Source: a virus | Reading direction: 5' to 3' (one strand) | DNA length: 38,853 nt | IMG/VR virus record: IMGVR_UViG_3300020159_001661 | Span: 1-38,853 of that record | Part shown: positions 9,001 through 18,894 of the stretch, in pieces | Position numbering within the stretch: position 1 is the first letter of the stretch | How the letters are laid out: each line of letters opens with the position of its first letter | Program-made: the position numbers and the translations under genes | Notes under the pieces: model-generated | Told to the model about the DNA's origin: nothing | Seen by the model: the letters and a program-made list of their open reading frames with translations, nothing else | Database searches by the model: none

Positions 9001-11819
9001 CCATTTAATGGATTTGTTACATTAGATGTTGTGAATCCTGTAAGAATATCATACCCATCTACTAAGTAAGTTTTATATCTGTGATATAATGAACCCCATT
9101 TAACCATTAAATGATACGGTATTTTATGAGTTGCACCAACTTCTTTAAACATTGATGATATTTTTGTTGTACCAAAAACATTATCCGATAATTCAAAAAA
9201 CGGTAATGAATTTAATAAAAGATATGCAGAACCCACATATTTCCCATAGTTATTTGTTTTTTGGAAATCACTATATAATTGATTGTGAAAATATGGGGTA
9301 TTTAAAATATTGTCACTTTTTTCATTAGTTCCTATTTTAATGTTTTGTGAAAATAAATTTATTCTATTGTATTCGCCATTTACCCAAAAGTTTTCACCAA
9401 CCATGGTTGAACTAACTAATCCCTCAGTAGTATCTAATTTTAATAATTCATTGTATTCAAAATTTTCATATCCATATTCTGTTCTATTAATATAAGACAA
9501 ATATAAATCTGAATTATAAGGAAAAATATTTTTTCTATATTCTTCAATTTTATACTTTGTTAGATTTTTTTGTAAATTTTTAAATTTAGAGTCAAAATCT
9601 TGATTTTTTTCTGAACCACTTAATTGTTCAATTTTAAAAGGTTTATTTAAAATATCTTGTATATTAGTAGTGGTTGGTAAATCATCTTGAAAATAAGGAT
9701 ATTTTTCAAATGCCGATGTTACAAACATTTGTTCAGTTAATTTATCTACGGTTGTAATGTTTCTTAAAAAATCACTTAAATATGGGTCTTCATTAACAGT
9801 ATTTTGTAAGTTATTGAACTCATTTAATGCCAATTCTTTAATTGTTTCATTATTAAATGAATCAAATAATGTTACATATTTTGACCGTTCCCATATTTCA
9901 TATAATACGGTTGGAATGGTTCTTGAAACATATGGTGGGTAATCAAATAAATTAAGTGCGGTAGATATTTTTGTTAATTCATTTTTTTCGGGGTCATTTG
10001 AAAATACATAACTTATGTTGTGTGCTCCACCCTCTTTACTTGAGAGCGTATCTTGTCTTTTTGTCGCAACCGCGTGATAATTTTCAAGAAAATCAATTTC
10101 AGGCCAAATAATTGGGTCGTAACTTTTTAATTTAAATTGTAAATCTTTGTCACCAGGATATGCCAATATATTTTTTTTGTCACCTGTTTTTTTCTTTATT
10201 TCGGGCCACGGATAAATGGCGTCACCTGTCGATTCTTTACTTAAATTACCAATTAATTTTGCTCTCTCTTTAGATGAATCAAACGATTTAGTGTGTACAT
10301 CTTTTAATAATCTAATATAAACATCGGCGTTGGCCATTAATACACCAAATATATTTTTTATTGTTGGGTCAAAACCAAGACCTTTATCTTTATCTCGATA
10401 AATTTCATTCATTTTTTCCTCAATCTTATTATATACTTTTTGTTTCTCATCTTGGAAACTTTTAAATATAACATAAATGTCTTCTAATAGTGTGTCAATG
10501 TCAATACCATATTTAGATTCATTTAAATCAATGTATTTATTAATGTTACCTATTTGATTTTTAAACGATAAAGGTATATTTTTAAAGTTTGAACCGGTTT
10601 TATTTTTTAAATTTTCAGCAAATGATTTTATTTTAGAAATTTCTACAATCGAATTAAGAATTATGTATTGTAATGTACCTGAAGATTTTTCATCTTTTGA
10701 TTTTACACTATCAATTGTTATGTTTTTACCTAAATAATAGTATAATTTATTTTTTGATAAATCATTTGGGTCTGTTATTTTTTCAAAATAAAATTTATCT
10801 AAATTTACTGTACCCCAAGCTTTTACTTCATTAATAAAAGTATTAACTCTGTTTTCAAATTCTTTTATACCTGATAGTATTTTGGGGTCAAATACTTGGT
10901 CAAATAATTCTCGTTCTAAAATCTTATCTAAAGTACCCGCAATGGTTATAATTTCTCTTAGTGTTCTAGGTTTTTCAATAAAAGTACTTGGTAGATATCC
11001 TTTATTTACATACTCACTATATACTGATTTTAAAAGAACAAATCCTTTTGAAGTTCTACTAATTGTCTTTTCATATCTTTGTGTGTTTTGATTAAATTTT
11101 TTAGGAACCTCACTTTCAGTTAAAAACATATATGGTGCGTTTAATATACCCTTTAGTGGTATATCATTTAAAAACGCATATGTTGAACCTACAAATTTTG
11201 TTGCAATGTCAAAATTACCATTACTTTCATTATATTTTGAATTAAAACTAACCATATGTAGACGATACCTTATCGCTTTACCATAAAATCCTTTTATTGT
11301 TAAATAAAATATTGGCCATGGTAAATGAAAAAACGCTTTATATGGTGAATTCTCGGGAGACTCAAATAATGTTTTACCTCTCACGTCAATAAAATTAATA
11401 TCAACTTGTGGAATGAATCCACCACCCTTAATGTTTACGTTGATACTATCAATACCAAATGATTGTGATGTTGAATCATTTTGAAACTGGTCACCAGAAT
11501 TTAGTGAGCTTGGTTTAAAATTAAAATAAGAATCTGTCCATGTTGAATCATAATCTCCACTAACGGTATTGGGTTTTAACATGTTGACTGTACCTTCAGC
11601 AACCTTTGTTAATGTATTTACGTTACCAACAGATGTAAGTACTGACCTTGGGACTAAATCCGCTTCAAGGTTTACATACATCACTAAGTTTTCCTGTTTT
11701 ATTGTTCTTTCTTGTACATTACCGTTAATAACGACACTATTGGGGTCAACATAGATTAAATTATTTTGGTCAACCTTAATTAAAATGTTTTCGTTTTCAT
11801 TTATTTTATTGTTCGCCAT
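6093..11819 (-). CDS. Giant baseplate/tail structural protein (1908 aa)
   Basis: One of two very large virion proteins in the tail operon. The N-terminal 200 residues contain beta-rich sequence (FGIDSINVNIKGGGFIPQVD, then LPWPIFYLTIKGFYGKAI) that reads like a structural domain of a tail hub. Near residues 1617-1655 the stretch MYFYLKNVPMFKGSYWITEV followed by a strand ending TFTGVRIP resembles the end of gpD/gp27-like baseplate hub proteins, which close a beta-barrel around the spike. A separate beta-rich C-terminal domain (about 1690-1908) ends with GYGVALSKQLALSLKLDDGD, of unknown fold. No lysozyme motif was seen. Its start overlaps the LysM/gp53-like gene by 14 nt. Hub function is inferred from position and these segments. 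Confidence 0.85.
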   Translation of the reverse strand: MANNKINENENILIKVDQNNLIYVDPNSVVINGNVQERTIKQENLVMYVNLEADLVPRSVLTSVGNVNTLTKVAEGTVNMLKPNTVSGDYDSTWTDSYFNFKPSSLNSGDQFQNDSTSQSFGIDSINVNIKGGGFIPQVDINFIDVRGKTLFESPENSPYKAFFHLPWPIFYLTIKGFYGKAIRYRLHMVSFNSKYNESNGNFDIATKFVGSTYAFLNDIPLKGILNAPYMFLTESEVPKKFNQNTQRYEKTISRTSKGFVLLKSVYSEYVNKGYLPSTFIEKPRTLREIITIAGTLDKILERELFDQVFDPKILSGIKEFENRVNTFINEVKAWGTVNLDKFYFEKITDPNDLSKNKLYYYLGKNITIDSVKSKDEKSSGTLQYIILNSIVEISKIKSFAENLKNKTGSNFKNIPLSFKNQIGNINKYIDLNESKYGIDIDTLLEDIYVIFKSFQDEKQKVYNKIEEKMNEIYRDKDKGLGFDPTIKNIFGVLMANADVYIRLLKDVHTKSFDSSKERAKLIGNLSKESTGDAIYPWPEIKKKTGDKKNILAYPGDKDLQFKLKSYDPIIWPEIDFLENYHAVATKRQDTLSSKEGGAHNISYVFSNDPEKNELTKISTALNLFDYPPYVSRTIPTVLYEIWERSKYVTLFDSFNNETIKELALNEFNNLQNTVNEDPYLSDFLRNITTVDKLTEQMFVTSAFEKYPYFQDDLPTTTNIQDILNKPFKIEQLSGSEKNQDFDSKFKNLQKNLTKYKIEEYRKNIFPYNSDLYLSYINRTEYGYENFEYNELLKLDTTEGLVSSTMVGENFWVNGEYNRINLFSQNIKIGTNEKSDNILNTPYFHNQLYSDFQKTNNYGKYVGSAYLLLNSLPFFELSDNVFGTTKISSMFKEVGATHKIPYHLMVKWGSLYHRYKTYLVDGYDILTGFTTSNVTNPLNGNTLFYGPTSGTYYAWDANDSGLTDIPYNGKDIGIHPFYQNIFNQIINGYGTYEVSNAASDYQSRTFDGSLKSRSRTHLGKKYWTSLVDNSEYTIADQFYTLLPSDGSNLEQYFEPNNVAQDIQRNFRIIWQDRDTKINYSGVTFPSYGEYCVSYDTGRTYDNKFIMTENYRKVFDLISTFSPQILDEFEKMFLDFSSDFGNTQTTYSQYSEIRHTNFKNLLKEIVTIPKESGDSSNITLLINKLKFEQEIKLNSLTIDILHLRNTIKLTMGNPKEIDPHIWGGFVNLNNFNRFTYSEYNGLENQNLVKLYVGEEPTANCYNNFFSVNNVEMSEENILQFRPLIHIYAGYIKAGGTNNSESFKTYIKNNVFINTTNVTDVASSTNRQSIFLQTLLKEFPKLKTSKDVQKIKFEQGFNEEPIKLELYNFFKSFNDKWVAGNSLGQRLLIEEFMFLDKRNSDIGDKSFLGLDRLLPLDDEKNSKQNLYSTISMLIQGTGFDMRPMPAYVNFYGTNYNNKSKVTSSKVTANNLFGTFLDVDYQDSSPKIVLQYTGPTSKYTDMSEVSRDKFKFRDDSFYIGSTVDNPIIIDNGSINRREDLFKSNKVVAFEVSIGDQNQNIFKSVELNQSSLKNTTESFLVQENLGKSESGSATHQVDIGLFDIYRQSSYSCTVSMMGNVMIQPTMYFYLKNVPMFKGSYWITEVSHSIKNNTVNTTFTGVRIPNTSLPDPKESFMASYRVLFDKLTNKAIAKQKEQDLQITGLTKNETVVTTPKGDYTIDMGADAKKIPNETIVNEAGMTEYGVRYNGFSGEKYIQKVTYNGETYLRGIVTIMDGKTYKIDDNVSMDVLNYTQNINVSGTTANPSYILWKDIKNSKNLFYGIRFDFGNVPSKYAGDVILKTPITFYNPKNLKNPITVGGKFSDGQTVTPLNIEGGIINGPNVNGYGVALSKQLALSLKLDDGDVVFFTPIT

Positions 11820-12132
11820 AATATAAGTTATACGTTTCTATGTTTCTTTTGTAATCTTGTAATGATGTAACTAATGGAAATGGTATTCTAATGTATGAAT
11901 TATCTGGAATTTCAAATTCAACACCACCTAATAATGGATTTGCTTGTAAAATTAACCAACCATATAAAGGTGAATTGTAATACTCTTGTGAATATTTATC
12001 TAACCTATCTTTACCTTTTTTATATTGAACATACTTGTCTCCACCTTTTATTGGTATTTCAATACCCGGTACAATCCTAAAACTACCATCAGTTATAAAA
12101 TTCTCATACCTATCATAATATTGTCTACTCAT
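11806..12132 (-). CDS. Baseplate wedge protein, gp53/LysM-like
   Basis: A 108-residue protein. Its core, YYNSPLYGWLILQANPLLGG followed by a strand ending YIRIPFPL, matches the pattern shared by T4 gp53 (a Y-x-P-LYW-x-L-x-x-N core) and by LysM-like tail protein X of other myophages: a small domain where a helix with LYWxILxAN is followed by a strand with IRIP. gp53 links baseplate wedges around the hub; GpX-like proteins act at the tail tip. It lies between the two giant baseplate genes, overlapping the upstream one by 4 nt (ATGA type) and the downstream one by 14 nt, so the three are translationally coupled. The identification is by pattern only. Confidence 0.68.
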   Translation of the reverse strand: MSRQYYDRYENFITDGSFRIVPGIEIPIKGGDKYVQYKKGKDRLDKYSQEYYNSPLYGWLILQANPLLGGVEFEIPDNSYIRIPFPLVTSLQDYKRNIETYNLYYGEQ

Positions 12133-15100
12133 CGTTTATAAAAATTTAATGTGGTTTCAAGTTTATTTTTTGGTGAAAGTATTTTCTTTAAAGTTACTTT
12201 ATCTGTAACTTCAGAAGGTGTTCCAATAACATATTCAACTTCCTTGGTGTTAGTTCTTTCAGGGAATTTTTTATCTTTAAACTTTTTCTTATTTAATGTC
12301 GCTACAAATTTTTCAAATTTATTTCTCATCTTTTCATGATATGGTAGGAAAATTGGGTCCTTATATAATGTCACAAAATCGGTAAACTTCTTATCTTTTA
12401 ATAATATAGACAATAATTCTGATAAAGTGGATGTATCATATGATGTTGTTGATTCAAAATCAATTGATGTTATATCTAAATCCTCGGTAAATACTGAATG
12501 ATTGTTGGTTAAGTGATTAATTGTTGGACTATATTCCTTGTAAAAATCGGAGACAATAAAACTATCTAAAGTAACACCTGAATAATTTGGGTTAACAATT
12601 TTACCATCTTCAGTATTTGTGATAATATAATTAAATTTGTCAATAATTTCAATTACCTCATTTCTCTTATCCTCTAATTCTTTTAATGAAGTTATTTCAG
12701 TAAATTTATCTATACTTTCGATAACGAACTTACTTATATATGGTTTTAGTATTGTTTCAGAATTTGAATGTATTTTGGTTGGTAATACATCATTAAATCC
12801 TATTATTTCACCAATGTTATTAGAAGTGATTGATGCAATTATTGCGGTTTTAAAAATTCTTGTCAATTGTGATAATTCTTTACTTGCTGGATATTGTCCA
12901 AACATTTCAAATGTGATTAACGATGGTGTGTAAACATTTACATCTTTTACACTTCTATATTTTGGTGAAAGTAATAAACCACCTATTTTATTACCATAGA
13001 TTTCTATAATATTATTATATGTTGATTTATATCTTTCAACATATTCCTTACCATTATAATTTAATGCATTTATTAGACCTGTATAGGATAACTTAGTGTC
13101 TTTTAATTCACCAATGTAAATATCTTGTTTAATTCCGTTTGATTTTGCCGAATCATTTTCACTACTGTTCTTTTTAGGTAAAAAATTAGTAAGTTTTTCT
13201 AAAAATTCTTTTGTGAATTCTTCTTCATTTTTACCATTAATAGTTGAAGTTATGGTTGACCTTGGGTCGTACATTTCGGTATTAGCAAAAAAGTTAGAAG
13301 ATAACGCATTTTGTAATCTTTCCACAGGTTTTTCTAAACCTTGACCACCAATAAAAGTAACTTGTAATGTAACAGTTGCTATCATAGGTTGTACACCTAT
13401 ACCTTCAGGATTTAAATCCCAAACATTTTCATCATATGAAATGTTAACATCTCTAATAATAATTTTTGAGTGGTAAAAATCACCAATTCTCATAACACAA
13501 ATAGGTGGGGGTCCAAATGTGGTATTTCTTGCATTCAAATCTGAACTATCGGAAATACCTTTTATTGGTATAGTATCACCCGGTCTAATACATTGATGTA
13601 AGAATGTTAAACGTGCATTTAACCCCTCAGGTGTTGTTGAGTGAAATGCTGGATGAAAATATTTTAATTTTTCCGTTAACGATTTAAATGCTATGGGTGA
13701 ATCCTCCTCTAATTTTTTAAAGTAATAACATTCGGATAGTAATTTCATTATAACATCCTGCATTAAATTTATTGAAGGTTTTTTAGGTGGTGTACCCGGT
13801 ATAACTGTTTTTTCAGGTTCAAATGTTCCTGAAGGTATGTTTACCGGTGGTACCTCTTCTTTTTGTGGTTTACCTTTCTTGGTGTAATTAATTTTTACAT
13901 TTGATTGTCTACAGAAAAACGCAATAGGTGCGGTCACTTTTAAACCCTTTTTAGTTGTTATAGTGGTATTACATTGAATATTACCATCACCTGCCGGATT
14001 TGGTATATTACCTTTTTCACCATTTGTTTGAAACTCAATGTTTAATGTACCTTCATTTTCAAATCCAAATTCGGAAAAACTAAAAGATAGTTTTTCTACT
14101 GGTGTTCCTGAATTTTTAAACTGGTCTAATTGTTCTTTTGTAAACCATTTTTTACTTAAGTTCGGTGTTTTTGTTTCAGCCAATTTACCCATAAAATCAG
14201 AAACAATACTATAACCCCTTCTAACTCCTAAATAAAAGTTATATACATCTTCAGCAACTTCAGATGTGGTGGTCTTAACTGTTAATGTAATTTCACTCAC
14301 TGAACCTTCTTTTATGTCGGTTTTTAATGTTTCAATCTGCGTATTAAATTGACCGTATCCAGTTTCTAATTTTGTAAAACCATCTATCGTTTTACCTGTT
14401 TGTACAGAAATAATTTGGTTTACCTTATCGGTTTTTATTGAACCAGTCAATCCGTTTAATGGATTAGGTTCACCAAAAATTGTTTTTCTATCCGTCTCAC
14501 CTGTTTTACCTGAATAAGAACCAATTAAAATATCTTCTAAATCGGTTTTTAATTCACCAGGATAAACTGTCTTTCTTTTAATATATTCATCATAAAGTGA
14601 TTTAAACGATTGTGAACTTTCAGTTCCACTTGTGTTTCCCGATTTTGGATAATCATTTCTAAAAAATAAATTAGTTTCAAAATTAACTGGTGTATTTTTT
14701 GTTTCCGTAATAATAGGTGGTCTTGATTCAACCACCGGTGGATTTGAAACATAATTAAATTTTGTAATAGTTTGTGGGTCAACTCCGCCACCATTTAAAT
14801 AATCAGTAATTAAAGTAACATCGTTTGTGTCTAATGTTATATACGTTTGCATTAACTCATAAAAATCCATATCTTTACAACCCGCAAAAAATGCATTAAT
14901 GTAATTATCAGATTCTTCGTCAGTCATACCTTTGAATAAATCACGTGTCATCACATTTAAAATACTTGGGTGGTCAACAACTACTTTAAATGAGACCGTA
15001 CCACTTCTTGATGTATTTTGATAAGTATATATTGGTTCGGGACGACCTAAAAAATTATTATCCTCCCACTTAGCACTATTCTGTTCACTAATTTTTAAAT

Positions 15101-16886
15101 CGTATGGTGGAAACCACATTACACGACCACCGTTTGGCCCTCTTTCACACGCGGGTAAATCGGAAACTCTAAACCCATCCCTATTGGATGTTTTCCATAC
15201 TAAGTTTTCAATAGAAAACATATATTTTTTAGCATAATAACCACCACCATATTCATATCCATCAAATATATTCGTTGACCCATCAAATGAGTTATTACCA
15301 TTTGACATTGGTGCCATATTAAGGTTCCAAGGTCTACTAGCTCCACCCATAACACTAGAATCAAATTTTCTAATGTTTCCCGTTTTTTTCATTGTATCAG
15401 AAAGGTTCATATAGGACCTATCTTTTGTCCACACTCTACAATATTCCACACCCGCCTCTTCACTATTATATTTGTCGGTATACTTAATTGCAGAACCTCT
15501 TGAAATTTTAACATCACCATCCATAAACAATCTACTTGTTTGGTCGATAACATTTGCAACATGTGACCGAGATGCTCCACCATCCGATGGTAGTGAATCT
15601 AATATTCTTTGTGTTTCACCTAAAATTGAATCGTCTCTAAAACCAAATCTTGTTGAAAGTGTGTCTTCAAGTTTAGTTTGTTCGGAACTTGCATATTCGG
15701 CATTATTGGCACCTAATTTGTTTTTTGAATTTTTACTAATCCATGTTAAGTTACCACCTAAAGAACCACCCTCGGTTATATTTTTATTTTTATGAAATAA
15801 ATCGGTGGATATTTGGTCAAACATTAACGATAAGTAATAGCTACTTCTAACGGGTCTATCATTAAAGTCATTCATCGCAAACTTAACGTCATTCCCCCTA
15901 TCGTCACCAATGTATGCAATACCTGAAGGTGCTTCAATACCTAATACATTTCTCACACCTTGTGCCGCATTATCTATAAAATTAAAAATTTTAGAGCTAT
16001 TTTGTGAACGAGCAGTTGTTGTATAATTTGGTGCATATTTTGAAAAAGACAAAGAATTAAACAAACTTTGTTTTGGTCCTTGACCCATATATTCAATTAA
16101 TAAATCTGAAGGTTTTCTTGATGATGTAGGTCTTCTTTCAATACCAACCATAGAACCTAAAACACCGGTAACATCTTGAAGTAACTTACCAACTTGTGTT
16201 GACGCTTCAGGTCTTACTCCAGTGGGTTCTCTTAATGGGTTACTTAAATAATCGCCAGGTATCTCACTAAATGGAAATGTTAAACCAGCGACACTTTGTA
16301 AAAAATCAATAGCTTTTCCGGGTAATGTTTTTGCCACCGTAATACTATTATTAAAATCAACAAGAGGTTCTCTACCTGTCAATAAATTGATTGCGGTGGT
16401 TGTATTACCATTTAATGCATCTAATAATCTTACTCTTCCAACCGTTGCTTTTTCAACATTTCTTGTAATTCTTGACTGTATCGGTCCTTCTTTTCCATTT
16501 TTAAGGTAATCGGCCGCAAATTTAAAAAGTTTAGATTCGGTTTCGTAATTAGATGTATTATATATACCAACTAAATTGTATTCGGGTGTTGCCGTATTAA
16601 AATATGGATATAATTTTAACCCGTCCAAACTATTACTTAAAACTCTTGTGTCTTCAACAATATCATCATATGTACCTGAACTTGGTTTATATGTGTTAAT
16701 TCCCGAATAACTTTTAATTTGGTCTGCACGATTTGTACTAACATTAGATTCAACATCTCCGGGATTGGAATTTGAAAAACTATTCAAATTCTGATACGTA
16801 TCGGGTGTATTAGGTTGATTTAAGGTCTTACCTAATATAAAATCTCTAAATTTTTTTGTTGAATCGAAATCTAAGTAACTTGGCAT
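12129..16886 (-). CDS. Giant baseplate/tail structural protein (1585 aa)
   Basis: A second very large virion protein, directly downstream of the tape measure gene. Around residues 590-650, WFPPYDLKISEQNSAKWEDN, then FLGRPEPIYTYQNTSRSGTV and VVVDHPSILN, look like a tube-like beta domain of baseplate tube-cap proteins. Around residues 1125-1205, PPICVMRIGDFYHSKIIIRD, then DLNPEGIGVQPMIATVTLQV and LQNALSSNFFANT, form a second conserved block that I have seen in large proteins of uncultured T4-like phages. A low-complexity Pro/Lys-rich linker lies around residue 1030. T4 uses separate gp48 and gp54 for the tube-baseplate junction; this protein may combine such roles, which is inference. The ATG has a TATTTAT box 14 nt upstream. 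Confidence 0.83.
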   Translation of the reverse strand: MPSYLDFDSTKKFRDFILGKTLNQPNTPDTYQNLNSFSNSNPGDVESNVSTNRADQIKSYSGINTYKPSSGTYDDIVEDTRVLSNSLDGLKLYPYFNTATPEYNLVGIYNTSNYETESKLFKFAADYLKNGKEGPIQSRITRNVEKATVGRVRLLDALNGNTTTAINLLTGREPLVDFNNSITVAKTLPGKAIDFLQSVAGLTFPFSEIPGDYLSNPLREPTGVRPEASTQVGKLLQDVTGVLGSMVGIERRPTSSRKPSDLLIEYMGQGPKQSLFNSLSFSKYAPNYTTTARSQNSSKIFNFIDNAAQGVRNVLGIEAPSGIAYIGDDRGNDVKFAMNDFNDRPVRSSYYLSLMFDQISTDLFHKNKNITEGGSLGGNLTWISKNSKNKLGANNAEYASSEQTKLEDTLSTRFGFRDDSILGETQRILDSLPSDGGASRSHVANVIDQTSRLFMDGDVKISRGSAIKYTDKYNSEEAGVEYCRVWTKDRSYMNLSDTMKKTGNIRKFDSSVMGGASRPWNLNMAPMSNGNNSFDGSTNIFDGYEYGGGYYAKKYMFSIENLVWKTSNRDGFRVSDLPACERGPNGGRVMWFPPYDLKISEQNSAKWEDNNFLGRPEPIYTYQNTSRSGTVSFKVVVDHPSILNVMTRDLFKGMTDEESDNYINAFFAGCKDMDFYELMQTYITLDTNDVTLITDYLNGGGVDPQTITKFNYVSNPPVVESRPPIITETKNTPVNFETNLFFRNDYPKSGNTSGTESSQSFKSLYDEYIKRKTVYPGELKTDLEDILIGSYSGKTGETDRKTIFGEPNPLNGLTGSIKTDKVNQIISVQTGKTIDGFTKLETGYGQFNTQIETLKTDIKEGSVSEITLTVKTTTSEVAEDVYNFYLGVRRGYSIVSDFMGKLAETKTPNLSKKWFTKEQLDQFKNSGTPVEKLSFSFSEFGFENEGTLNIEFQTNGEKGNIPNPAGDGNIQCNTTITTKKGLKVTAPIAFFCRQSNVKINYTKKGKPQKEEVPPVNIPSGTFEPEKTVIPGTPPKKPSINLMQDVIMKLLSECYYFKKLEEDSPIAFKSLTEKLKYFHPAFHSTTPEGLNARLTFLHQCIRPGDTIPIKGISDSSDLNARNTTFGPPPICVMRIGDFYHSKIIIRDVNISYDENVWDLNPEGIGVQPMIATVTLQVTFIGGQGLEKPVERLQNALSSNFFANTEMYDPRSTITSTINGKNEEEFTKEFLEKLTNFLPKKNSSENDSAKSNGIKQDIYIGELKDTKLSYTGLINALNYNGKEYVERYKSTYNNIIEIYGNKIGGLLLSPKYRSVKDVNVYTPSLITFEMFGQYPASKELSQLTRIFKTAIIASITSNNIGEIIGFNDVLPTKIHSNSETILKPYISKFVIESIDKFTEITSLKELEDKRNEVIEIIDKFNYIITNTEDGKIVNPNYSGVTLDSFIVSDFYKEYSPTINHLTNNHSVFTEDLDITSIDFESTTSYDTSTLSELLSILLKDKKFTDFVTLYKDPIFLPYHEKMRNKFEKFVATLNKKKFKDKKFPERTNTKEVEYVIGTPSEVTDKVTLKKILSPKNKLETTLNFYKR

Positions 16887-16900
16887 CTATGTTTGTTTTC

Positions 16901-16910
16901 TAATAAATAG
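16901..16910 (-). promoter_or_regulatory. TATTTATA-type box upstream of the 1585-aa gene
   Basis: CTATTTATTA on the coding strand, 14 nt before the start codon, in the short gap after the tape measure gene. Confidence 0.45.
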
Positions 16911-16927
16911 AGATTATTTTATTTTAA

Positions 16928-18877
16928 TTAAACGTATTTACGGTCATCTGATGTTGTTAAATTCTTAATTTCCGCCACCACTGACGAATTTTGTTCCATT
17001 TGTCTTCTAAGAGCGTCCCCCTGATTATTACTGTTAATTGTAAGGTTAACATTTTTATCGATTTTTTGGGTAGTATTTACACCTATCTTATTAAAATTAT
17101 CGTAAACCTCAATTAATTTTTTAGTTAAATCATTTGCATTTTCACTAATAATACCCATCGTAGTTGATGTACTTGTATTACTTTTTGTTTTTTTCGACTC
17201 GTCTGGACCTATCTTCAATCCTTCCGAATATTTTTCAACCGCAATTCTCATTGCTTTTGCCTCGTCTCCAAGTTTATTTTCTGCCGTATTTTTTAAATCT
17301 CGTGTAGCTAAAACCCTAAAATAAGATGCAACTACATCGATACCTCGTGACATTTGTTGTGTCTCCGTAAGTTGTGCCATCGCCATTTTTTGTGGATTCA
17401 TTTCTTCAAAAACTTTTTTATTTTCTAATAAAGTTGCTTTTTGAGCCTCAGTTAATTTACTCATTGAAATTTCTGTTTGGTCTCCAAATTTTTTCTGTAA
17501 ACTTTCAGGTATAACAATTTTCATTTCCCCACCTTGCATCCTACCTAAGTTAATTAAGAACTCTTTCTCTTTGTCATCCATTTGAAGACCTCTTGACATT
17601 AATGCGGTTGATGCTTGTAATCTTTCCTGTGAAGCAATCGCAGTTTTAGTCAATTCACCCATATCCACGTTCAATGCTTTGGACATCTCTCGAGCTCTTC
17701 TTAAATTAATTCCGGTAATTTCAAATCTACCCTGTTCTTGATTATATGTCGCCAATGAACTAGCTGCACCTATTAATGAATCTTGTAAACCCTCAACATT
17801 ATTCGTTGCCTCATACATCATTTTTAATGGGTCACCAAAACTTCCTATGGCACCACCTAACACTTGTAAATTAGCAGCTAAATCAATTGCCTTTGATGGG
17901 TCCATAACTTCATCAGCTATTTTTAAGACACTACTCATGCTAAGTTTAAACTCAACAGATTTTTGAACCATTCTTTCGAGACCTTTTACACCATTTTGAA
18001 AACCATAACTATTAAGGTCTTTTATACTGGCACTCATTTGTGTTGCAATTGTTTTAGCATTTAATCCCAATGAAACCGCCTTTGTTGCCGCTTCTCCAAC
18101 CGTTTTAATAGTTTCTTTAGCACCGATACCAACATTCTCAAATTCACCAATAGTTTCGGCGAGACTTGACATTGACATTCCAAGTGAAGCCGCCACGGGT
18201 GCTGCTTCCTCAATAGTTTTTCTATTTATTAAAGAAAATTTTCCAGATTTTTCTGATAAACTGGTGTAAAATTCACCAATCTGTGATAATGTTATTCCGT
18301 ATCTTGCTGCCTGAACTTGTGCATTTATCATATCATCCCTTAATCCTTGAGATAATTCTCCACTTATACCAGTTTTAGTATTAATTTCAGATAATAATTC
18401 TGATTCTTGTTTAAGTTGAGCTAAACCTTCTTGTTTTGCTAATTTAGCAACTTTCGTTATCATATCGATTGGGTTTAATCCCGATTCACCTACAACACCT
18501 AATAGTTTTGAGATTGCGGAATTGTCACCTCCTTTACCCATTTGACTTTCTATGACCTCATTCGATAAATTTGCAATACCTTTTATTACATCATTACCTA
18601 TACCAAGTACTTTACCTGCCGCAGCAACCGCACCGCCTAATAAACCACCACCTAATAAACCACCACCGATATCGGTACTAGTACGACCACCTGAATAATC
18701 GGACGAGTCGGATGAACCACTTGACCTTACTTTCGATAAATCTAAATTTTTATAATATGACTGTTTTCCAGCTATGGTTGCACCATTTGCGTTTTTATCT
18801 ACATTTTGTTTGTAGTATTCTTCAAACTTATTTGGATTGTTTCTAGCTAAGTCTTGTAGTTTTCTATCATCTGCCAT
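16928..18877 (-). CDS. Tail tape measure protein
   Basis: This protein runs inside the tail tube, sets its length and is ejected with the DNA. It is 649 residues, long and mostly helical with Ala/Ser/Gly-rich heptads (for example around residues 250-420). A Gly/Leu/Ala hydrophobic segment is at residues 71-90 (GGGLLGGGLLGGAVAAAGKV), usual for tape measure proteins. The position is diagnostic: tube gene, then tail assembly chaperone, then tape measure. T4 gp29 is about 590 residues, so the predicted tail length is T4-like. The C-terminus is polar (TLKNLTTSDDRKYV-like, with an Asn/Gln-rich stretch before it). A TATTTATA-type box is almost at the start codon. Confidence 0.85.
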   Translation of the reverse strand: MADDRKLQDLARNNPNKFEEYYKQNVDKNANGATIAGKQSYYKNLDLSKVRSSGSSDSSDYSGGRTSTDIGGGLLGGGLLGGAVAAAGKVLGIGNDVIKGIANLSNEVIESQMGKGGDNSAISKLLGVVGESGLNPIDMITKVAKLAKQEGLAQLKQESELLSEINTKTGISGELSQGLRDDMINAQVQAARYGITLSQIGEFYTSLSEKSGKFSLINRKTIEEAAPVAASLGMSMSSLAETIGEFENVGIGAKETIKTVGEAATKAVSLGLNAKTIATQMSASIKDLNSYGFQNGVKGLERMVQKSVEFKLSMSSVLKIADEVMDPSKAIDLAANLQVLGGAIGSFGDPLKMMYEATNNVEGLQDSLIGAASSLATYNQEQGRFEITGINLRRAREMSKALNVDMGELTKTAIASQERLQASTALMSRGLQMDDKEKEFLINLGRMQGGEMKIVIPESLQKKFGDQTEISMSKLTEAQKATLLENKKVFEEMNPQKMAMAQLTETQQMSRGIDVVASYFRVLATRDLKNTAENKLGDEAKAMRIAVEKYSEGLKIGPDESKKTKSNTSTSTTMGIISENANDLTKKLIEVYDNFNKIGVNTTQKIDKNVNLTINSNNQGDALRRQMEQNSSVVAEIKNLTTSDDRKYV

Positions 18878-18879
18878 AC

Positions 18880-18889
18880 ATATAAATAG
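18880..18889 (-). promoter_or_regulatory. TATTTATA-type box at the tape measure start
   Basis: CTATTTATAT on the coding strand, ending 2 nt before the ATG. If it is a -10-like element, the transcript would be leaderless or the element would also serve translation. Confidence 0.4.
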
Positions 18890-18894
18890 AACGT

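Noticed and set aside
14549-14794. Minus-strand 81-codon frame inside the 1585-aa gene
   Set aside because: It is an out-of-frame overlap within a long coding gene with no independent support.
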